A program made the position numbers and the translations under genes. Below, in pieces: positions 44,217 through 52,425 of a stretch of DNA of 64,000 nt. Location of the stretch: assembly GCF_006965485.1 (NCBI RefSeq), contig NZ_CP041360.1, forward strand, positions 930,001 to 994,000. The letters are read 5' to 3'. Position 1 is the first letter of the stretch. The number at the start of each line of letters is the position of its first letter. Below the pieces are notes generated by a model. That model did not search any database and had not been told where the DNA came from. It saw only the letters and a list, made by a program, of their open reading frames with translations. Source of the DNA: Spirosoma sp. KCTC 42546. GTDB taxonomy: Bacteria > Bacteroidota > Bacteroidia > Cytophagales > Spirosomataceae.

Positions 44217-44220
44217 GGTG

Positions 44221-44228
44221 CAAAGATA
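44221..44228 (-). promoter_or_regulatory. -7 box (TATCTTTG) four bases before hemE ATG
   Basis: TATCTTTG on the minus strand ends 4 bases before ATG 44216, the same spacing as at 21770 and 50294. No TTG -33 is evident. Confidence 0.5.
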
Positions 44229-44302
44229 GGCTTGAAAAGAAGATCTTAATTGCTCAGTTGTATTGATGATTGCTCTTTAAGATTAAATAGCTTAGATTTC
44301 AC

Positions 44303-44327
44303 AATATTTCAAAATTTGGGAAATATT
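44303..44327. promoter_or_regulatory. Operator-like inverted repeat upstream of fic
   Basis: AATATTTC (44303-44310) and GAAATATT (44320-44327) are perfect inverses, 9 bases apart, 10 bp before the Fic start codon. The Fic protein carries its own C-terminal HTH, so self-regulation at this site is possible. Confidence 0.35.
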
Positions 44328-44337
44328 ATGAAATAAT

Positions 44338-45675
44338 ATGGGAAAGATAGAGGTTCCACCCGCTAATAAACCATATGAGGTCTATTTTCAGAACTTTATA
44401 GAAAAAGGGTTATTGGGCCTACATGCTGATTTATATAAAAAAGGGATTATTCGAAAAATAAATGACGATTATTTGTATTGGAGTGAAGTAAAATATAGAG
44501 TACCTACAGAATATAAGGATGTGCTTACACCTATTGACTTATGGTCCGTTGTAAAAGAGAATCGTTCGCATGACCGACGCTACATTGAGCTGGCCAACCA
44601 TGGGTTTTATTTTACAAAGACAGATTCACTTGAGCAACAGCTCCATGAGTTCGATTTACACTTGGCAGGAGCTCTTGGTGAACAGGAAACGGCGACTAGC
44701 GAAGTGGATAAGCACCACTATCTCATTGGTTCCATTATGGAAGAGTCTATCGCGTCGAGCCAGATTGAAGGTGCTGTTACATCGAGGTTAGTCGCTAAAG
44801 AAATGCTTCGGAAGAATCGTGCACCACGAAATACTTCGGAACGAATGATCGTCAATAATTACTCAACCATACAACACATTGTTAAAACAAAAAAGGAGCC
44901 TCTGACTGAAGCAGGTCTACTAAGATTACATCAGTTAATTACTGAAGATACTTTAGAGAAACCCAACGAATCAGGCCAATTGAGGCAAAACGACGACATT
45001 TATGTAGTTGATGCCATTAATGGGGATGTCGTTCATGCACCACCTACTCATAAGTCTCTGCCAGCATTTGTTGGCGAGTTATGCCACTTTTTTAATGATG
45101 AGACGCCCGATTTTTTTATCCATCCGGTTGTAAAAGCAAGCATTATCCATTTCCTGATTGGCTATTTTCATCCATTTTCCGATGGAAACGGACGAACGGC
45201 ACGAGCCTTATTTTATTGGTATCTCCTGCGTAAGGGCTATTGGTTGACGGAGTATTTATCTATTTCCCGAATTATTATGCAGTCAAGAGCACAGTATTAT
45301 AGGGCCTTCCAATATACTGAAGCCGATGAAAATGATCTAACTTACTTTGTTCTCTATCAGGTAAAAACGCTTAGCAGGGCGTACGATGAACTAAAGAAAT
45401 ATATTGACCAGAAAAACCAGGAAAAACGCCAATTACTAGCCTTACAGCGTACTGAAAAATTGCCGCCCCGTCAGGCGCAGATAGTGGAGTGGGTACGACA
45501 GAATCCAAGCGGTACGGTGTCTATTAAGGAAATTGAGACACGGCTCGGTATATCCAATCAAACCGCTCGAAATGATATCCGGGCTTTGGTAAAAGTGGGG
45601 TTTCTTGAGGAACTGCCCATTAATGGAAAAGAGAGACATTATATACAGGGCGAACGTTTGACCGGCAAATCGTAG
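44338..45675 (+). CDS. Fic-domain protein with internal inhibitory motif and C-terminal HTH
   Basis: A 445-residue Fic/DOC protein, expected to transfer AMP (or another nucleotide) to a target protein. N-terminal Fic_N region, inhibitory motif SSQIEG (residues 140-145, matching S/T-x-x-x-E-G/N), Fic active motif HPFSDGNGRTAR (278-289) with catalytic His, and a C-terminal winged HTH (VSIKEIETRLGISNQTARNDIRAL). The inhibitory helix comes before the Fic core in the same chain, so it is a self-restrained class II type. The first third is AT-richer than its neighbours, a hint of transfer. The glycosyltransferase gene follows after 21 bp. Confidence 0.92.
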   Translation: MGKIEVPPANKPYEVYFQNFIEKGLLGLHADLYKKGIIRKINDDYLYWSEVKYRVPTEYKDVLTPIDLWSVVKENRSHDRRYIELANHGFYFTKTDSLEQQLHEFDLHLAGALGEQETATSEVDKHHYLIGSIMEESIASSQIEGAVTSRLVAKEMLRKNRAPRNTSERMIVNNYSTIQHIVKTKKEPLTEAGLLRLHQLITEDTLEKPNESGQLRQNDDIYVVDAINGDVVHAPPTHKSLPAFVGELCHFFNDETPDFFIHPVVKASIIHFLIGYFHPFSDGNGRTARALFYWYLLRKGYWLTEYLSISRIIMQSRAQYYRAFQYTEADENDLTYFVLYQVKTLSRAYDELKKYIDQKNQEKRQLLALQRTEKLPPRQAQIVEWVRQNPSGTVSIKEIETRLGISNQTARNDIRALVKVGFLEELPINGKERHYIQGERLTGKS

Positions 45676-45680
45676 TTTTG
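45673..45680 (+). promoter_or_regulatory. -7 box (TAGTTTTG) ahead of glycosyltransferase
   Basis: TAGTTTTG overlaps the Fic stop codon and ends 16 bases before the GT ATG. The -33 element is unclear. Confidence 0.35.
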
Positions 45681-45696
45681 TGCTTTACACATAGCT

Positions 45697-46800
45697 ATGC
45701 CTTCTCTCTTTATCGATGCCGAACGTTTACGTGATCTCAACAGTGGGTTAGGTCAGGTGTGTTTACATTTGGGGCACGAACTCGTTCGCCGGCGCCCTGA
45801 CAGTCGCGACGGCGAACCCTGGAACCTTACGTTTCTGGTACCAAGAGGAAAATCAGGCGTTTTTGGCGATTCGGTATCCTATATTGAAGCATCCTGGCGA
45901 CGTAAGATTTGGATTCCCGGCCAATATGACGTTTGGCACTGTTTACATCAGGACTCTGTTTATTTACCACGTCGGTCTCAGTCGGCAAAACTAATGCTGA
46001 CGATTTATGACCTGAATTTCCTGGAACGGGCTGATTATTCAGAAGCTAAAAAAGCCCGACGAATTGCCCATCTTCAGCGGAAAATCAATCGTGCATCGTT
46101 GCTCACTGCTGGTTCAGCTTTTACGGCGTCGGTGGTTAAGGAACATCTGCATGTTCCTAAAACATTGCCTTTGAAGGTCGTTTATACGGGCGTAGCTGTC
46201 AACCCAAACAACACACCCGTCGATTTGCCTGCAGGCTCCCCGATTGCCCAATTCACTCAATCATCTTTCTTTCTCTTCGTCGGCGTTATTCATCCAAAGA
46301 AGAACGTGCATACGCTTCTTCCACTACTTGAAGCCTTTCCTGATTATCGGCTCGTTCTGGCCGGTCCCGACCGCCATTCGTATGCGCAACACATCCGCGA
46401 ACAGGCCGAGAAACTCGGTGTGGCCGATCGGTTGTTGATGACTGGCGCAGTCGATGAAGCCACTAAATTGTGGCTCTACGCCCATTGTGAAGCATTTTTA
46501 TTCCCATCATTGACGGAGGGGTTTGGACTACCCGTTGCCGAAGCTATGACATTCGGTAAACCCGTATTTACCTCGAAGCTAACGAGCCTGCCCGAAGTAG
46601 GTGGCAAAGAAGCCTATTATTTTGAAAATTTCGAGCCGGAGAGCATGGCTAAAATTGTGCACGATGGGCTACACGACTTTGGCCAAAACCCATTGCGTGA
46701 AGATCGCCTACGCCGACGAGCCGCCGGTTTCAGTTGGCCAAGTGTGGCGAAAGAGTACTGGAAATTGTATGAGGAGTTAATCGGATTATCCCCTATTTAG
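45697..46800 (+). CDS. Glycosyltransferase, GT4/GT1-type fold
   Basis: A 367-residue glycosyltransferase. The N-terminal domain has SGLGQVCLHLG near residue 16, the usual glycine loop. The C-terminal domain holds FLFVGVIHPKKNVHTLLPLLEAF, LVLAGPDRHSYAQHIRE and the donor-binding FPSLTEGFGLPVAEAMTFGKPV with its E-x7-E motif. There are no membrane segments; it acts in the cytoplasm on an unknown sugar acceptor. The next gene follows after 4 bases and may be cotranscribed, though its function is unrelated. Confidence 0.9.
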   Translation: MPSLFIDAERLRDLNSGLGQVCLHLGHELVRRRPDSRDGEPWNLTFLVPRGKSGVFGDSVSYIEASWRRKIWIPGQYDVWHCLHQDSVYLPRRSQSAKLMLTIYDLNFLERADYSEAKKARRIAHLQRKINRASLLTAGSAFTASVVKEHLHVPKTLPLKVVYTGVAVNPNNTPVDLPAGSPIAQFTQSSFFLFVGVIHPKKNVHTLLPLLEAFPDYRLVLAGPDRHSYAQHIREQAEKLGVADRLLMTGAVDEATKLWLYAHCEAFLFPSLTEGFGLPVAEAMTFGKPVFTSKLTSLPEVGGKEAYYFENFEPESMAKIVHDGLHDFGQNPLREDRLRRRAAGFSWPSVAKEYWKLYEELIGLSPI

Positions 46801-46804
46801 CGAT

Positions 46805-47800
46805 ATGACAACAGAATTTCAATGCCTACAGGTTTCAGAAACTGAACCGAAGCAATTTAACCTGGCGATTACCACAAAGCATATCGACGAATTACCTGCA
46901 GGCGATGTCCTGATTCGGATTTGGTATTCATCGCTCAATTATAAAGACGCGTTATCGGCTTCGGGGAACAGGGGTGTTACCCGGAATTATCCGCATACGC
47001 CGGGTATTGATGCCGCTGGCATTGTCGAAGAGTCGACAGATGAGCGCTGGAAAGCTGGTGATCAGGTGATTGTGACGGGTTTTGACCTGGGCATGAATAC
47101 CAGTGGAGGCTTTTCGCAGTACATACGAGTTCCGGGCAACTGGATCGTGAAACTTCCGGATGGAATGACTCTCCGCGAAAGCATGATGTATGGAACGGCG
47201 GGCTTCACGGCTGGATTATCGGTACAGGCGCTGATCAAAAATGGGATTACGCCAGAGAAAGGCCCTATTGTGGTAACCGGCGCAACGGGTGGCGTCGGTT
47301 CGGTAGCCGTGGCAATTTTAGCGCAGTTAGGCTATGCTGTTAGCGCGGTGAGTTCAAAGGAATCTGCAAACGATTTTCTAACCGCATTAGGCGCAACCGA
47401 ACTGATTCCGCGCTCCGATATGGAAGACCAAACGGGTAAAATACTGCTTAAACAACGCTTTGCCGGAGCAGTCGACACAGTGGGTGGTTTGGTGCTGGCA
47501 ACGGTACTCAAAAGTCTGAACTATGGTGGCGTGGCCACCTGTTGCGGTATGGTCAACGGGGGCGAATTACCTACTACCGTATTTCCGTTTATTCTACGTG
47601 GCGTTCAGCTTGCAGGTATTGATTCGGTGGAGCATCCCATCGATCAGCGACCTTCACTCTGGGAATTGCTGGCCACCGACTGGAAGCCTGCTGGCCTGGA
47701 AAGCCTGGTTCACGAACTAAGTTTAGCTGAGGTTCCCGACGCCATTCAAACCATACTCCAGGGTAAAATGCAGGGTAGGGTAGTGATCAGGGTTGATTGA
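46805..47800 (+). CDS. YhdH/YhfP-type quinone oxidoreductase (acryloyl-CoA reductase-like)
   Basis: A 331-residue MDR-family reductase close to E. coli YhdH/AcuI, which uses NADPH to reduce acryloyl-CoA. SLNYKDALSASGNRGVTRNYPHTPGIDAAG is the family opening. VTGATGGVGSVAVAIL is the Rossmann motif and GAVDTVGG plus TTVFPFILRGVQLAGIDSVE follow. The zinc ligands of true alcohol dehydrogenases are missing, as expected. It starts 4 bases after the glycosyltransferase stop. Confidence 0.9.
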   Translation: MTTEFQCLQVSETEPKQFNLAITTKHIDELPAGDVLIRIWYSSLNYKDALSASGNRGVTRNYPHTPGIDAAGIVEESTDERWKAGDQVIVTGFDLGMNTSGGFSQYIRVPGNWIVKLPDGMTLRESMMYGTAGFTAGLSVQALIKNGITPEKGPIVVTGATGGVGSVAVAILAQLGYAVSAVSSKESANDFLTALGATELIPRSDMEDQTGKILLKQRFAGAVDTVGGLVLATVLKSLNYGGVATCCGMVNGGELPTTVFPFILRGVQLAGIDSVEHPIDQRPSLWELLATDWKPAGLESLVHELSLAEVPDAIQTILQGKMQGRVVIRVD

Positions 47801-47833
47801 TATGGCTTCTGAATGAATCGCGTCATGGTTAGG

Positions 47834-48526
47834 CTATATTTTTATGCGTTTTTTGCGACCGTTGAGCAGAAACTGCCGCAGTGCTATTGCAATGGCGATG
47901 TAGTAAATCAGGCAAAGTGTTTCTAATAATGTGTTTAAGAGTAAGATTGAATTGCTGGATAATCCCAAAGAATACGTTGGAAACAGGTACTTGTTTGCCA
48001 GTAGTAAGGATAAGCTAAGAATATAAGCACTGATGTATAAGGTGGAGTTTGGTTGTAAACTTGCAGCGTTGACCTCATTCCTATTCTGGTAGAAAAAGAT
48101 AATACTCCTTAACAGATTGCCGAATACTGAACTTGTTACAAATAGAAATCCCGCTCCTAAGGCTGACTCGACGGTTTCCTGCTGCCCCAGGTAAATATTT
48201 AGGATAATCAAGACGATAAACGCCCCCAACCCTATAAACCAGCGCGAACCATACATAAATGATCGAATCAGTTGCCACTCCATCAAACTAAGTTGTAGTG
48301 CTTTCTGCCTCTGATATTCCTCCTCCATTTTCAACAATCCTTTCCTTCCACCAAATCCTGAATGGAGTTCCAGAATGGCTGTGTCGAAAGCCATTCCCTT
48401 ATCAAGACGGTCTTCTATGCCTACTGCGTAATGGTCAGTTAGTTCCGCAATTAGGTCGTTGTTGAGCAGCCAGTTTTCCTTGCGCAGGTGGTTGTCTATG
48501 GCGGTAAGTTGGGCGGGAGTGAGCAT
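47834..48526 (-). CDS. PadR-operon membrane protein, third paralogue (HAAS-like N-terminus)
   Basis: A 230-residue protein: N-terminal soluble helical module (MLTPAQLTAIDNHLRKENWL, then DLIAELTDHYAVGIEDRLDKGM) followed by about five membrane helices. The module resembles HAAS/DUF1700-like domains found with PadR regulators. The ATG at 48526 is preferred because it aligns with the N-termini of the other two paralogues; an ATG nine codons earlier extends into the upstream spacer. It is the last gene of the operon running from the PadR gene. The DNA around its start is nearly identical to that of the first paralogue at 49942, so the set arose by duplication. Confidence 0.8.
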   Translation of the reverse strand: MLTPAQLTAIDNHLRKENWLLNNDLIAELTDHYAVGIEDRLDKGMAFDTAILELHSGFGGRKGLLKMEEEYQRQKALQLSLMEWQLIRSFMYGSRWFIGLGAFIVLIILNIYLGQQETVESALGAGFLFVTSSVFGNLLRSIIFFYQNRNEVNAASLQPNSTLYISAYILSLSLLLANKYLFPTYSLGLSSNSILLLNTLLETLCLIYYIAIAIALRQFLLNGRKKRIKI

Positions 48527-48559
48527 GGTAGGTACTTGAATTATGAATGGCAAATTAGA

Positions 48560-49267
48560 TTAAGCGTTAGCAAAACCTTGAGCAGACTGTTTATGATAAA
48601 GCTCAGCGTAAGTAAGCGTGTACATGATGGCAACAAACGCGAGGGCGGCAGATAAACCGGTATGCCACTCGAACAGATAAGGGTGATTCATTACGGAGTT
48701 TGCACCGTCAAAAAAGAATGACCCCACGAGTATAGGTAGTTGAATGACAACTAAATAAATGTAGTTGCCGTATCGGGCTTGCCGGTAAACGACTTCGCGA
48801 CGAAGGGAAGTCAATAGGGTTTGTTTTCGTATTCGTTTATGCCAAAACAGACGTAGTTCGCTGGGGATAAATAACAGATAGGGTGCAAATACACATACGA
48901 AAAACACCGCAGACAGCATACCCGGCGATAATGCTTTGGCAGTTGAATAGGCCAACAGACCTACTAATAACGTCGTTATAAGTGTGGGCCAGCGAAAATA
49001 ACAGCGTACGATGCCCCAGTGCTGAATCTGTAACTGATGAAGCAATAGTTTTTTATACCGTTCCTGAATGTGTAGAATGCCCGGCCCGCTTCCTAACTCA
49101 AGCCAGGCTTTTCGACTGGCTTCGGCAAAAGAATAATTCTCACCCATCCATTTTTCTGTCAGGCTTGCATAATGATCGAGTAATTCATCCATAACCTCAC
49201 TATAGGTAATGTTGGCTAAATCCAGTAGATCGTGACGAAGTAGGCGAAGTTGGTCGAGGGTGAGCAT
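48560..49267 (-). CDS. PadR-operon membrane protein, second paralogue
   Basis: A 235-residue protein of the same plan: MLTLDQLRLLRHDLLDLANI, DELLDHYASLTEKWMGENYS and GSGPGILHIQERYKK match the N-terminal module of its two neighbours at lower identity, then four or five membrane helices follow. ATG 49267 lies 3 bases after the stop of the first paralogue, so translation is probably coupled. Function unknown; the pair pattern suggests a membrane sensor or a partner of a permease controlled by PadR. Confidence 0.78.
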   Translation of the reverse strand: MLTLDQLRLLRHDLLDLANITYSEVMDELLDHYASLTEKWMGENYSFAEASRKAWLELGSGPGILHIQERYKKLLLHQLQIQHWGIVRCYFRWPTLITTLLVGLLAYSTAKALSPGMLSAVFFVCVFAPYLLFIPSELRLFWHKRIRKQTLLTSLRREVVYRQARYGNYIYLVVIQLPILVGSFFFDGANSVMNHPYLFEWHTGLSAALAFVAIMYTLTYAELYHKQSAQGFANA

Positions 49268-49270
49268 GGG

Positions 49271-49942
49271 TTAGTTGGCTAAAGCCTTGGAGCGACGAGG
49301 CTGAATCAGAACAAAATCGATAATAACCGTCCAGACAAATAGATACACGAAAACAATGGTTGTTTGGTAAGGTATTGAATAGGTTGAAATTGCCCGGATA
49401 GTGGTGCTTCCCCAGAAAAAATTAAGTATGTTCAATAAATTGATCGCAAGAATATACCTGTAGAAAACATCCCAAAACGGTTTCATCGACTGCCTGTTTC
49501 CAGCTACGTATGAATAGCCATTTCGCATAAAGAAGGCAATTATGGGTAAGCTCGAAATACTCACCAAAGAAATGTTGACCCAATCCATCCAATCGTTGAT
49601 GAGCCCTTCTGTTGTAGACCAATAGGCTGTGCCCAGCAGTAATAAGGTTAAACTCAACCGGGGAGGTCTAAAATAACTCCCAATTAATTGTCTTAACTGC
49701 CTGGCTATAATTGGGGTATGGTTTCTTTTTTTCTCCTCTTCCATATCAAGTAGTCCCGCACGCCCACCGAAATTTTGATGAATTTCACGCAGCGCAACAT
49801 CAAAAGCCATCCCCTACGCTAGTTTCTCGTCAATGCTGTTGATGTAATGGTCGGTGAGTTCAGTAATCAGGTCTTCATTGAGCAACCAGTTTTCCTTTCG
49901 CAGGTGATTGTCTATGGCGGAGAGTTGGATGGGAGTGAGCAT
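49271..49942 (-). pseudogene. PadR-operon membrane protein, first paralogue, interrupted by amber codon
   Basis: From ATG 49942 the frame reads MLTPIQLSAIDNHLRKENWL and onward, almost identical to the third paralogue. After 42 codons it meets TAG at 49816-49814 exactly where the paralogue has the Lys of LDKGMAFD. The frame then continues GMAFDVALREIHQNFGG to 49271 without further damage, with about four membrane helices. One base change (AAG to TAG) explains it. Either a recent pseudogene, a base error, or stop read-through; restart at the ATG 49810 is possible but would lose most of the soluble module. Confidence 0.8.
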
Positions 49943-49944
49943 AA

Positions 49945-50289
49945 TTAAATACTAGGTTTCAATTTCAATACCAGATTTAGATTCTCCAGAAACGAGGCTA
50001 ATTCAGCGATGCGTCCGGCGGCTTCGGTATGGCCGGTTTTGGTAAGTGAGTAGTACTTGCGGGCGCGGCCATCCACAATTTGCGTTTCGGTGGAGAGTAA
50101 ACCTTCGGCTTCGAGTTTGTGCAGCGCGGGGTAAAGGGCGCCTTCGGTAATAGCCATTTCGCCTGCTGTCAGGTCTTTCACTTTCTGCGTAATCTCGTAG
50201 CCGTACATCTTCTCACGGTCTTCGAGCAACCGCAAAATCATGACCGACAGGCTACCTTTCAGTAAAGAGGAGTTATTGGGTGCGTTCAT
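49945..50289 (-). CDS. PadR-family transcriptional regulator
   Basis: A 114-residue winged-helix regulator. SLLKGSLSVMILRLLEDREKMYGYEI, then ITEGALYPALHKLEAEGLLSTE and the wing residues RARKYYSLTKTG are the PadR hallmark. The C-terminal helix serves dimerisation. It heads an operon with three related membrane-protein genes; the next start follows 2 bases after its stop. A strong promoter with -7 box ends 4 bases before its ATG, so it may be leaderless and autoregulated. Confidence 0.93.
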   Translation of the reverse strand: MNAPNNSSLLKGSLSVMILRLLEDREKMYGYEITQKVKDLTAGEMAITEGALYPALHKLEAEGLLSTETQIVDGRARKYYSLTKTGHTEAAGRIAELASFLENLNLVLKLKPSI

Positions 50290-50293
50290 ACCT

Positions 50294-50325
50294 CAAACGT
50301 ACAAAAGAAATCTACATACATACAA
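50294..50325 (-). promoter_or_regulatory. Promoter of the PadR operon
   Basis: On the minus strand TTG (50325-50323), 21 bases, TACGTTTG (50301-50294), then 4 bases to ATG 50289. The spacer holds the TGTATGTATGTAGA word, a possible PadR site. Confidence 0.6.
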
Positions 50326-50452
50326 GTCTTAGGTATTAAATCTGAACCTGGATTTTTATGATTTATTTGATTGCCCTGATTTTGTTTACCTAGAAAGGTG
50401 AGTGATAAAAATCATAGTCAGTCAGACTAATCATAAAAATCCCGGTTCAGAC

Positions 50453-50460
50453 TACCTTTG
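50453..50460 (+). promoter_or_regulatory. -7 box (TACCTTTG) ahead of MsbA-like gene
   Basis: TACCTTTG ends 7 bases before ATG 50468 and supports that start. The -33 element is not evident. Confidence 0.45.
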
Positions 50461-50467
50461 CAGAATA

Positions 50468-52300
50468 ATGAAAACGTACCTTCGATTACTCTCGTTTGCC
50501 AAACCACTAGGACGATTTCTGACGCCGTTCGTACTGACGTCGTTACTGTCCAGCGTATTTGGCGTGTTGAATTTTACATTGCTCATTCCGCTGCTCAGTA
50601 TCCTGTTCGATAAGGTCGATGCCAAACAAATGCAGGAATTTCTAAGCCAGCCAGCTCCTTCGTTGACGACCGGTCCTACCGAATTTTTTAGATACTATTT
50701 TGCACAAGTATTTCAGGAGTACGGTAAAGTAGGGGCGCTGCAGTTCGTTTGCTTCGTCATAATTCTGTCGGTACTTCTAAATAATTTATTTAAATACCTT
50801 TCCGTTAGGCAGTTAGAGTCTTTTAAAGCCCGGATGGTCGCGAAACTGCGTGAAGCCGTATTTGCAAAAACGCTCCAATTACACCTCGGTTTTTTCTCGA
50901 ATGAGCGAAAAGGAAACCTGATTTCCCGTACCACCACCGATGTACAGGAAGTTGAAAACTCCATTGCCAATACACTCTCGGCAGCCTCCAAGGAGGTGTT
51001 TTTGTTGATTGGTTATATCATTGCGCTGCTCAGTATTTCGGCCAAACTGACCTTGTTCGCTATCCTGGTGATTCCGGTTTCGGGTGTGTTTATTGCCACC
51101 CTTGTTCGGCGAATGAAACGCGACGCGCAGGAGGGGCAACAACGATTAAGCGGCCTGGTGAGCCTGCTGGATGAAACCTTCGGTGGTATGCGTGTGGTGA
51201 AAGGATTCGTAGCCGAAGGCTTTATTTTGGATAAATTCCGTCGTGAGAATGAAGGGTATCGGGATGCCATTCGCTCGCTGGCCAACCGGCGGGAACTGGC
51301 ATCTCCGTTCTCGGAAGTGGTAGGTGTAGCGGTTGTGGCTAGTATTTTATTCTACGGTGGATCGCTGGTATTAAGTGGACAGTCGGAGCTGACAGCGTCT
51401 GAATTCATTGCTTACATCGCTATTTTCTCCCAGGTAACACGTCCGGCAAAAGACATTTCCAATGCATTTAGCGGATCACAGCGGGGACTGGCTTCGGGAG
51501 AACGCGTACTGGAGTTGATTGACACGCCACCCGCCATTCAGGATAAGCCGAACGCGGTAACACTCGCCAGTTTCAGTGACCGGATTTCGGTGAAGAACGT
51601 ATCCTTTGCCTACAATGCCGATACCCCCGTTTTGCGTGGCATCAGCTTTGATCTGCCCAAGGGAAAAACCATTGCGCTGGTGGGCTCGTCGGGTGGTGGT
51701 AAGTCGACAATCGCCGATCTGGTGCCTCGGTTTTATGACCCAACTTCTGGCCAACTCCTGATTGATGGTGTGGATTTGCGCGATTGTACCATGACTTCAC
51801 TACGTTCGCAAATGGGTATTGTCACGCAGGAAAGTATTCTGTTCAACGATACGATTTTCAACAATATCGCCTTTGGCAGCGTAGCGACTGAAGCGCAGGT
51901 TATGGAAGCAGCCCGCATTGCCAATGCCCATGACTTTATTATAGCACAGTCGGATGGTTATCAGACCATTATTGGCGACCGAGGGGGAAAGCTGTCGGGC
52001 GGTCAACGGCAGCGGATCAGCATTGCCCGAGCTATTCTGAAAAATCCCCCGATTTTGATTCTGGATGAAGCCACATCGGCTCTCGATACGGAATCCGAAA
52101 AACTGGTTCAGGAAGCACTAACCCGCTTAATGGCTAATCGTACAACTCTCGTAATCGCCCACCGACTCAGCACGATTCAACATGCCGATGAGATTCTGGT
52201 CGTGAATCAGGGTCGTATTGTGGAACGCGGTCGGCACGATGAATTGCTGACGCTGGATGAAGGGTTCTACCGGAAATTGAGTACGATGCAAAGTGTTTAG
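50468..52300 (+). CDS. MsbA-like ABC exporter (fused permease and ATPase)
   Basis: A 610-residue half-transporter. Six helices in the first 330 residues (ABC_membrane type I fold), then an ATPase domain: Walker A VGSSGGGKST, Q-loop MGIVTQESILF, signature KLSGGQRQRISIARAI, Walker B PILILDEATSALD and H-loop VIAHRLSTI. As a homodimer it would flip lipid A-core or other lipids; drug export is the alternative. ATG 50468 follows a -7 box and begins the family N-terminus; the earlier GTG extension crosses that box. It converges on the SAM-transferase operon. Confidence 0.9.
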   Translation: MKTYLRLLSFAKPLGRFLTPFVLTSLLSSVFGVLNFTLLIPLLSILFDKVDAKQMQEFLSQPAPSLTTGPTEFFRYYFAQVFQEYGKVGALQFVCFVIILSVLLNNLFKYLSVRQLESFKARMVAKLREAVFAKTLQLHLGFFSNERKGNLISRTTTDVQEVENSIANTLSAASKEVFLLIGYIIALLSISAKLTLFAILVIPVSGVFIATLVRRMKRDAQEGQQRLSGLVSLLDETFGGMRVVKGFVAEGFILDKFRRENEGYRDAIRSLANRRELASPFSEVVGVAVVASILFYGGSLVLSGQSELTASEFIAYIAIFSQVTRPAKDISNAFSGSQRGLASGERVLELIDTPPAIQDKPNAVTLASFSDRISVKNVSFAYNADTPVLRGISFDLPKGKTIALVGSSGGGKSTIADLVPRFYDPTSGQLLIDGVDLRDCTMTSLRSQMGIVTQESILFNDTIFNNIAFGSVATEAQVMEAARIANAHDFIIAQSDGYQTIIGDRGGKLSGGQRQRISIARAILKNPPILILDEATSALDTESEKLVQEALTRLMANRTTLVIAHRLSTIQHADEILVVNQGRIVERGRHDELLTLDEGFYRKLSTMQSV

Positions 52301-52304
52301 TAGA

Positions 52305-52425
52305 GTTGGTAATAAGTTGACTGAGTGGAGTAAGGTCATTATATGAAGCTGGATTCTTCAATAACAACCTGGTTAAATCTGGCTTGACTCACTCCACCTA
52401 TTTCACTGACTCCACTAGTTACTAC
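52305..52425. repeat. GACTGAGTGGAG-word inverted repeat
   Basis: TTGACTGAGTGGAGTAAGG on the left is answered by TGACTCACTCCACC and TGACTCCACT on the right, between convergent genes. The right part runs into the end of the SAM-transferase gene. Confidence 0.55.

Noticed and set aside
49814..49816. Pyrrolysine-coded TAG
   Set aside because: No pyl gene is seen in the window, and the paralogue has a plain Lys codon there; a point mutation is simpler.
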